Shown here in pieces: positions 59,165-64,000 of a stretch of DNA of 64,000 nt. The notes under the pieces were generated by a model, which saw only the letters and a list, made by a program, of their open reading frames with translations, ran no database searches and was not told the origin of the DNA. How positions within the stretch are numbered: the first letter of the stretch is position 1; each line of letters starts with the position of its first letter. Source of the stretch: Methylobacterium sp. FF17 (GTDB lineage: Bacteria; Pseudomonadota; Alphaproteobacteria; Rhizobiales; Beijerinckiaceae); NCBI RefSeq assembly GCF_025813715.1, contig NZ_CP107532.1, positions 1,240,001 through 1,304,000 on the forward strand. The letters run 5' to 3'. Made by a program: the position numbers and the translations under genes.

Positions 59165-60399
59165 GCGAACAGGGTAGGCGCGCGGCGGGCGTCGTCATCC
59201 TCGGCGCCGGGCAGGCTGGCTTCCAGGTCGCCGCGTCCCTCCGCGAGGCGGGCTTTGCCGATCCCATCACCCTGGTGGGGGACGAGGGCCTGCCCTATCA
59301 GCGCCCGCCGCTGTCGAAGGCCTATCTGGCCGGCAAGACCGATGCGGCGGGCCTGTCCCTGCGTCCCGCCACCTTCTTCGCCGAGCACCGGATCACGCAC
59401 CGACCGCACGTCACCGCCACCGCCATCGCCCGCGAGGCCCGTCGCGTCGCCTTGAGCGACGGGACCGATCTCGCCTACGACCACCTCGTCCTCGCCACCG
59501 GCGCGCGTAACCGGGCGTTGCCGGTGCCGGGGGCGAGCCTGGCGGGCGTGCATCAGTTACGCTCGCTGACCGATGCCGATGCACTCAAGGCCGCGCTCGC
59601 CGGCGCACGGGCGATCGCCATCGTCGGCGCGGGCTTCATCGGCCTCGAATTCGCCGGGATCTGCGCCGGACGCGGCCTGCCCGTCACGGTGGTCGAGGCG
59701 GCAGACCGGCCGATGGCCCGTGCAGTCTCGGCGGAGATGGCCGGGTTCTTCACGCGGGCCCATACCGACGCCGGGATCCGCTTCGCCTTCGGAGCCGGCG
59801 TTCAGGCGGTGGAGGGAGAGGCCGGGCGGGCGGTTGCGGTCCGGCTCGGCGACGGCTCGGCCATTGCGGCCGACCTCGTCCTCGTCGGGATCGGCGTGGT
59901 GCCGAACCAGGAACTCGCCGAGGCCGCCGGCCTCGCGGTCGGGGACGGCATCCATACGGACGCGTTCCTGGCAACGTCCGACCCGGCGGTCTCGGCGCTC
60001 GGCGATTGCGCCCGGGTGCCGAGCCGCTTCCTGGAGGGCAGTCCCGTACGCATCGAGTCGGTGCAGAACGCCGTCGACCAGGGCCGCTGCCTCGCCGCCC
60101 GCCTGACCGGGCGACCGACCGCCTACGCGGCAGTGCCCTGGTTCTGGAGCGACCAGGGTCCGCACAAGCTGCAGATCGCCGGACTGGCCCAGCCCGGCGA
60201 TGCCAGCGTGGCACGCGCCTCCGAGACGGGGCTCTCGGTCTTCCGGTATCGCCAAGGCCAACTCGCCGCCGTCGAATCGGTCGATCGCCCGGCGGATCAC
60301 ATGGCGGCGCGCCGCATCCTCGGCCTTGGCCTCGCCCTCGCGCCGGAGCAGGCGGCCGACCCACACTACGACCTCAAGGCGCTCGTCAAAGGCGCTTGA
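59161..60399 (+). CDS. FAD-dependent pyridine-nucleotide reductase (ferredoxin/rubredoxin reductase type)
   Basis: Predicted flavoprotein of 412 residues. The GTG start overlaps the regulator stop (GTGA), so translation is probably coupled. The FAD site is VVILGAGQAGFQVAASLREA, the NAD(P)H site AIAIVGAGFIGLEFAGICAG near residue 157, and the second FAD motif VSALGDCARVPSRF near residue 278. The C-terminal Reductase_C domain (PWFWSDQGPHKLQIAGLAQP) places it with reductases that serve oxygenases and ferredoxins rather than with glutathione-type enzymes. The electron acceptor is unknown, and no ferredoxin gene adjoins it. Confidence 0.88.
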   Translation: MSEQGRRAAGVVILGAGQAGFQVAASLREAGFADPITLVGDEGLPYQRPPLSKAYLAGKTDAAGLSLRPATFFAEHRITHRPHVTATAIAREARRVALSDGTDLAYDHLVLATGARNRALPVPGASLAGVHQLRSLTDADALKAALAGARAIAIVGAGFIGLEFAGICAGRGLPVTVVEAADRPMARAVSAEMAGFFTRAHTDAGIRFAFGAGVQAVEGEAGRAVAVRLGDGSAIAADLVLVGIGVVPNQELAEAAGLAVGDGIHTDAFLATSDPAVSALGDCARVPSRFLEGSPVRIESVQNAVDQGRCLAARLTGRPTAYAAVPWFWSDQGPHKLQIAGLAQPGDASVARASETGLSVFRYRQGQLAAVESVDRPADHMAARRILGLGLALAPEQAADPHYDLKALVKGA

Positions 60400-60415
60400 G
60401 CGGGCGCTCCAGTCT

Positions 60416-60751
60416 TCAGCGATCGTTCTCGGTGGTGAGGGCATCCACCCGTGTGCCTTCGCCCTGGCCTTGCTGGCTCAGGCGGACCTCTTCCGTTCCG
60501 GCTCCGCCGAAGACGACGCCATGGGCCATCAGGGTGCTGCGCAAGGCCTCGACCTGGCCCGAGGGAGGCTCACGGCCGCCGGATTCGAAATCCCGCACGA
60601 AGCCTTCACCGAGTCCGAGCTTGCCGGCGAGATCGGCTTCCGACCAGCCGAGCAAGGCCCTGGCCGCCCGCGACTGGGCGGCGCTGATCGTGTTCGGGCC
60701 GAGCTCCTCGGGTTGCAGGCCACTCGGAGCCCCTTCATCCGATCCCGCCAC
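60416..60751 (-). CDS. Small XRE-type helix-turn-helix protein
   Basis: A 111-residue protein with a Cro/CI-type HTH: ISAAQSRAARALLGWSEADL followed by AGKLGLGEGFVRDFESGGRE and VEALRSTLMAHGVVF (residues about 22-82). Flanking tails are polar. The start is GTG with GGGAG 7 bases upstream. It is convergent with the FAD reductase, 16 bases apart. A TGTCCG...CGGACA inverted repeat 19 bases before its start could be its own operator. The target genes are unknown. Confidence 0.82.
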   Translation of the reverse strand: MAGSDEGAPSGLQPEELGPNTISAAQSRAARALLGWSEADLAGKLGLGEGFVRDFESGGREPPSGQVEALRSTLMAHGVVFGGAGTEEVRLSQQGQGEGTRVDALTTENDR

Positions 60752-60769
60752 CCTGCATCTCCCTGGTGA

Positions 60770-60787
60770 TGTCCGTTCGGGCGGACA
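60770..60787. promoter_or_regulatory. Inverted repeat upstream of the HTH gene
   Basis: TGTCCGTTCGGGCGGACA is a perfect 6+6 bp inverted repeat with a 6-base spacer. It lies 19 bases before the GTG start of the XRE-type protein and in the spacer shared with the META-domain gene. Size and position fit an autoregulatory operator. Confidence 0.4.
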
Positions 60788-60884
60788 ACGGCGGTATCAC
60801 GGGTTCGTTCAACGCAAACATGTGTCGCGCGGTGGTTTACCGGGGATCCGCTCAAGAACCGCACCGATCGGGGCGTCCGGCGTC

Positions 60885-60913
60885 TTGACCATATTTGTGC
60901 TGGAATCTTATCC
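60885..60913 (+). promoter_or_regulatory. Possible sigma70 promoter of the META-domain gene
   Basis: TTGACC (60885-60890) is followed after 17 bases by TTATCC (60908-60913). The -35 box is good and the -10 box is weak. It lies about 118 bases upstream of the ATG, in a locally AT-rich stretch. Confidence 0.35.
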
Positions 60914-61030
60914 GAAGGGGCCAAACGCACAGTCCGATCGGTGGGTTCCGCCGGAGTGGGATGACACGGTCGCAGGGTTCGACGCCCTGCGCGTTCGGGC
61001 GGGGACCAGACCTTGAAGGGGAGCCAGACG

Positions 61031-61528
61031 ATGAGAGCGATCCGAATCGCTGTGGTAGCCGGCGCCATCGCGGCCGGAGCGACGAGCACCGCCGCGACCG
61101 CGCAGATGGGTGGCAACGTTACGGGCTTCGGCCGTGATGCCCGCGAGAAGCCCGAGAAGAAGCAGTATGTCCCGGCCGCCAAGCCCCAGGAGAAGATCTT
61201 CCCCCTGGATGCCACCTGGACCGCCGTGAGCCTGAACGGAAAGCCGTTCGGCGGCAACGATCGTCCGAGCTTCATGGTCGACAAGCAGTACCGGGCGCGC
61301 GGCTATGGCGGCTGCAACACCTTCGCGGCGACCGCCTTTCCCCTGCGCGAGCAGCACCTCGCCGTCGGTCCCCTCGCCCTGACGAAGAAGCCCTGCGACA
61401 AGGGCCTCGGTGCCAGCGAGCAGGACTTCTTCATCGCCCTGCGCACGGCGGCCCAATGGGATCTCGTCGGCTCGCAGCTGGTGATCAAGAGCCAGAAGGG
61501 TGAACTGCGCTTCGACCGCGCGCTCTGA
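61031..61528 (+). CDS. Secreted META-domain protein
   Basis: A 165-residue protein with a signal peptide (RIAVVAGAIAAGATSTAATA) and a META domain, the fold of HslJ. Domain hallmarks are WTAVSLNGKPFGGNDRPSFM, RARGYGGCNTFAATAF and a final LVIKSQKGELRFDRAL. Two cysteines remain in the mature part (GGCN and KPCDKG). AAGGGGAG lies close upstream of the ATG; a TTG 18 bases earlier is an alternative. META-domain proteins are linked to envelope stress or antibiotic tolerance in some bacteria. The role here is unknown. Confidence 0.85.
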   Translation: MRAIRIAVVAGAIAAGATSTAATAQMGGNVTGFGRDAREKPEKKQYVPAAKPQEKIFPLDATWTAVSLNGKPFGGNDRPSFMVDKQYRARGYGGCNTFAATAFPLREQHLAVGPLALTKKPCDKGLGASEQDFFIALRTAAQWDLVGSQLVIKSQKGELRFDRAL

Positions 61529-61650
61529 CCCGCTCCGAATCGGCCCATCTCGCGTCTTAAGCGTCCGTTGACGACGATCCGCGGTCACCGCCGCGGGTTT
61601 ACGCCCTGTTCAAGGCCACCAGCGCCTCCTGCCCCGGATGGCCCGCCACC

Positions 61651-61845
61651 GTGGCGGGCATGGGGAGCGCGATGGGCACACGGCTCGAAGGCACCACCGG
61701 CGGCGACGGCCTGCGGCACGGATTCCGGGAGGAGGCGCGCTACGCCTGGCCGGCGCACCTGCATGCGGGGGCGGCGGCGCTCGCCGCGACCTGCCCCCTT
61801 CTCGCGACCATGATGATCCTCTGTACTGCGCTGCTGACCGCCTGA
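61651..61845 (+). CDS. Possible small membrane protein
   Basis: A 64-residue frame whose second half (WPAHLHAGAAALAATCPLLA followed by TMMILCTALLTA) is hydrophobic and could cross the membrane. Several ATG codons lie close together (MAGMGSAMGTRLEG) and none has a strong ribosome binding site. It occupies part of a 544-base spacer before cysK. Other frames in the spacer are less protein-like. No family is recognised. Confidence 0.35.
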   Translation: MAGMGSAMGTRLEGTTGGDGLRHGFREEARYAWPAHLHAGAAALAATCPLLATMMILCTALLTA

Positions 61846-62072
61846 AACTCGGCGGTGCACCGGCCCGCGGGCCCAGAACAATCTTCTCTCTTGTTAGTCG
61901 GAAACAATAGAGAGTTTCTCCGATCGTCACACACTCCCGGGATTGAAGAAGATTTGTCTTTGATCACGGGGCTTTGTCGATTGCCTCGGCAGAACCGACA
62001 CGATATCTCCCGGCCCTGAATTTGTTCCCGGCGGACACCGGCACGACATTCTCAGCCGATCAGGAGACCCCC
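61846..62072 (+). promoter_or_regulatory. cysK leader with an imperfect palindrome
   Basis: The spacer before cysK is AT-rich around 61880-61970. At 61898-61923 there is an imperfect palindrome with outer arms TCGG/CCGA and inner arms AAAC/GTTT around AATAGAGA. It lies about 150 bases upstream of the cysK start and may bind a regulator. The ribosome binding site CAGGAGA is at 62061-62067. Confidence 0.4.
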
Positions 62073-63050
62073 ATGGCCGATACGCAGAGCCCCGCTTCCA
62101 CCCGCACGCCCGGCCACGGCCATATCTTCGGCTCGATCACCGAGACGATCGGCAACACGCCGCTGGTGCGCCTCAACCGCATCACCAAGGAGCGCGGCGT
62201 CGAGGCCGAGATCCTGCTCAAGCTCGAGTTCTTCAACCCGATCGCGAGCGTGAAGGACCGCATCGGCGTCAACATGATCGACGCGCTGGAGGCCTCCGGC
62301 AAGCTGAAGCCCGGTGGCACCCTGGTGGAGCCGACCTCCGGCAACACCGGCATCGCGCTGGCCTTCGTGGCGGCCTCGCGCGGCTATCGCCTCATTCTGG
62401 TGATGCCCGAGACGATGTCCCTCGAGCGCCGCAAGATGCTGGCCTTCCTCGGCGCGGAGCTGGCGCTGACCCCCGGCCCCCAGGGCATGAAGGGCGCCAT
62501 CGCCAAGGCGGAGGAACTCCTCAACGAGATCCCGGGCTCGATCATGCCCCAGCAGTTCTCGAACCCCGCCAACCCCGAGATCCATCGCAAGACGACGGCC
62601 GAGGAGATCTGGAACGACACGCAGGGTCACCTCGACGCCTTCGTGGCCGGTGTCGGCACCGGCGGCACCATCACGGGCGTCGGCTCGGTCCTGAAGCCCC
62701 GCCTGCCCGGCCTGAAGGTCGTCGCCGTGGAGCCCACCGACTCCCCGGTGATCTCCGGCGGTCAGCCCGGCCCGCACAAGATCCAGGGGATCGGCGCCGG
62801 CTTCATCCCGGACAACCTCGATAAGTCGATCATCGACGAGGTCATCACGGTCTCGAACCAGGAAGCCTTTGACACCTCGCGCCTGCTCGCGCGCCTGGAA
62901 GGCATTCCCGGCGGCATCTCCACCGGCGGCAACGTGGCCGCCGCCCTGAAGCTCGCCGCCCGGCCCGACTTCCGGGGCAAGCGGATCGTCACTGTCGCCT
63001 GCTCGTTCGCCGAGCGCTACATCTCCTCGGCGCTGTTCGAGGGCCTCTGA
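62073..63050 (+). CDS. cysK: Cysteine synthase A (O-acetylserine sulfhydrylase)
   Basis: PLP enzyme that makes cysteine from O-acetylserine and sulfide. The 325-residue protein starts [20 protein letters not shown], with AGGAGA 5 bases upstream. Catalytic Lys lies in [20 protein letters not shown], the substrate loop is [20 protein letters not shown], and the PLP phosphate loop is [29 protein letters not shown] is also conserved. A GC-rich hairpin follows the stop. No other sulfur gene adjoins it. Confidence 0.96.
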   Translation: MADTQSPASTRTPGHGHIFGSITETIGNTPLVRLNRITKERGVEAEILLKLEFFNPIASVKDRIGVNMIDALEASGKLKPGGTLVEPTSGNTGIALAFVAASRGYRLILVMPETMSLERRKMLAFLGAELALTPGPQGMKGAIAKAEELLNEIPGSIMPQQFSNPANPEIHRKTTAEEIWNDTQGHLDAFVAGVGTGGTITGVGSVLKPRLPGLKVVAVEPTDSPVISGGQPGPHKIQGIGAGFIPDNLDKSIIDEVITVSNQEAFDTSRLLARLEGIPGGISTGGNVAAALKLAARPDFRGKRIVTVACSFAERYISSALFEGL

Positions 63051-63058
63051 AGCTCAAG

Positions 63059-63089
63059 GCGCGATCCGGGATACGCGCCCGGATCGCGC
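63059..63089 (+). terminator. Hairpin after cysK
   Basis: GCGCGATCCGGG (63059-63070) pairs perfectly with CCCGGATCGCGC (63078-63089) around a 7-base loop, starting 9 bases after the cysK stop. Only two T residues follow, so it is a weak intrinsic terminator or a 3'-protective stem. Confidence 0.6.
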
Positions 63090-63234
63090 TTCGGGACGCT
63101 CCATCCCCCTGACGAAAACGGCTTCCCGGGCTGCGCCGGGACGCCGTTCTCCTGTTTGCCGAGGCCGGTGCCCCGCCCCGAAAGGCAACCCCACGGCCGG
63201 TGACGGGTTGAGCCTCCAAGATCAGGAGGACACC

Positions 63235-63576
63235 ATGACCGACGAGCCGCGCGAGCGCCCCTCGCTGAAGGATTTCGACGCCTATACCGACCGGAACGGC
63301 CAGGATCTCGGCCAGGACAACGCCCGGGACGTCGGACGGCCGGCTCAGCTTCGGAGCGACCTCAAGGGCAATCCGATGGGCGAAGCCGAGACCGCCCGGA
63401 TCGCCTCCGGCACACCCGGCTCGGATGCCACGGACGAGACCGAAGCCGAGACGCCCGACGCCAACCTGAACCGAATCCGCGATGCCGGGGCCCGAGCCGG
63501 CGCCGCCCCCGCCGGCGCGGCCGCGGAGGCGATCGAGCGGGCGACCGCGCCCAACGGCAAGGACGCGGGAGAGTAG
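63235..63576 (+). CDS. Hypothetical hydrophilic, probably disordered protein
   Basis: A 113-residue protein starting MTDEPRERPSLKDFDAYTDR with a near-perfect AGGAGGA 4 bases before the ATG. It is rich in Asp, Glu, Ala, Gly and Arg, has no hydrophobic core and no Cys or Trp, and is therefore predicted disordered. It is the first of at least three consecutive small genes of this type. No family is recognised. Confidence 0.75.
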   Translation: MTDEPRERPSLKDFDAYTDRNGQDLGQDNARDVGRPAQLRSDLKGNPMGEAETARIASGTPGSDATDETEAETPDANLNRIRDAGARAGAAPAGAAAEAIERATAPNGKDAGE

Positions 63577-63578
63577 CC

Positions 63579-63842
63579 ATGCCGAACGACCACATCCCCA
63601 TCGTCGGCACCCGCAAGCCCGATGCCGACGTCGGCAAGCCGGGAGCGCCCGCCGTCGCCGGCGGCAAGCAATCGCCCGAGCAATCCGCCCTCACGCAGCA
63701 GGGGTCCGGCGGGCAGACCGACGCGGCGCGTAACGCGGACTGGGAAGGGTCGCCCGAGGGGCGCAATCCGGCTCCGGTCGGCGTTTCCTCCGACGGCCAG
63801 TCCGACAGGCCCCGTTCCCCCAACACAGCCGGTAAGGAGTGA
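63579..63842 (+). CDS. Hypothetical hydrophilic, probably disordered protein
   Basis: An 87-residue protein MPNDHIPIVGTRKPDADVGK, rich in Gly, Pro, Ser, Ala and Gln. It begins 2 bases after the preceding stop; that gene's end (GGACGCGGGAGAG) provides a ribosome binding site. Composition resembles its neighbours and suggests an unstructured or desiccation-protectant-like protein, which is only an inference. Confidence 0.7.
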   Translation: MPNDHIPIVGTRKPDADVGKPGAPAVAGGKQSPEQSALTQQGSGGQTDAARNADWEGSPEGRNPAPVGVSSDGQSDRPRSPNTAGKE

Positions 63843-63846
63843 CTCC

Positions 63847-64000
63847 ATGGGAAGCGCCGACGATCAGGACCCGCAGCAGGACACACCGCAGCGCAAGCCC
63901 GCCAACGTGGCACCGGATGCGGTGAAGGACCCGAACGAGAAGACGGACGGAAAGCCCGGCCAGGGCCCGAAGGGCGGCGCCCAACCGGACGGCGAAACCG
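63847..64000 (+). CDS. Hypothetical hydrophilic protein, 3' end outside the window
   Basis: The frame starts MGSADDQDPQQDTPQRKPAN, 4 bases after the previous stop and behind AAGGAG. It stays open for 51 codons to the window edge. It is very rich in Asp, Gln, Pro, Lys and Gly. It is the third member of the small-protein run and almost certainly co-transcribed with the other two. Confidence 0.65.
   Translation, partial: MGSADDQDPQQDTPQRKPANVAPDAVKDPNEKTDGKPGQGPKGGAQPDGET

Noticed and set aside
58174..60399. A 741-codon frame that seems to fuse a new N-terminus to the FAD reductase
   Set aside because: Its first 329 codons overlap the LysR gene in another frame and have no protein-like features. 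The reductase motifs begin right after the GTG at 59161.
61579..61596. A terminator after the META-domain gene
   Set aside because: The stem is only CCGCGG with itself (6 bp), and the T-run is three bases, too weak to claim.

Overview
This is a high-GC window in which nearly every base is coding. It looks like the chromosome of an alphaproteobacterium of the order Hyphomicrobiales (Rhizobiales), most likely Methylobacterium/Methylorubrum or a close relative. The taxon is inferred from gene content: a nuoA-L cluster in alphaproteobacterial order, FlaF and FlbT beside a flagellin, an Hsp20-DUF1150 pair, tolQRA next to ybgC and ruvB, and a CbbR-type regulator facing fbp-prk-rpe-cbbY. I found no rRNA, tRNA, CRISPR array, insertion sequence or prophage.

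Layout. 1-11.8 kb: respiratory complex I genes nuoL (cut by the window edge), K, J, I, H, G, F, E, D, C, B, A, all on the minus strand. 12.2-15.8 kb: a GT4 glycosyltransferase and a glycogen-debranching-type glucosidase. 15.9-19.7 kb: infC with an apparent AUU start, a second GT4 enzyme, an alpha/beta hydrolase, DUF1150 and Hsp20. 20.2-23.7 kb: an exbB-exbD-tonB system with a secreted leader gene, then a metallophosphoesterase. 23.9-29.1 kb: small secreted or membrane proteins and a flagellar group (flaF, flbT, an 826-residue flagellin, a FlaG-like protein). 29.2-31.9 kb: modABC molybdate uptake. 32.3-38.7 kb: prmA, Xaa-Pro aminopeptidase, a DsbD/ScsB-like reductase and an MFS exporter. 38.7-39.9 kb: a nucleotidyltransferase-fold gene behind a repeat-rich promoter. 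39.9-44.6 kb: tolB, tolA, tolR, tolQ, ybgC. 45-51.2 kb: ruvB, ruvA and ruvC dispersed among a Uma2 gene, bfr-bfd, yceI and a membrane protein. 51.6-54.2 kb: a chemoreceptor gene with two frameshifts, and a YebC-family regulator. 54.6-60.8 kb: cbbY, rpe, prk, fbp, a divergent LysR regulator, a coupled FAD reductase and an HTH protein. 61-64 kb: a META-domain protein, cysK and a run of small disordered proteins.

How the genes fit together. Complex I provides proton-motive force, which both ExbBD-TonB and TolQRA use to power envelope work; the two are paralogous motors. Bfd and Bfr form an iron store-and-release pair, and TonB systems usually import iron. The fbp-prk-rpe-cbbY block makes and polices ribulose bisphosphate. 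No RuBisCO gene is visible here, so the block may serve regulation as much as carbon fixation.

The most interesting signals are non-coding or architectural: the AGGGAT-box array and SD-overlapping palindrome before the nucleotidyltransferase gene; 18-bp tandem repeats at both exb/tonB junctions; a stem directly before the flagellin start codon beside flbT; a sigma32-like promoter with a long leader before hsp20; the AUU start of infC; and the absence of pal after tolB.
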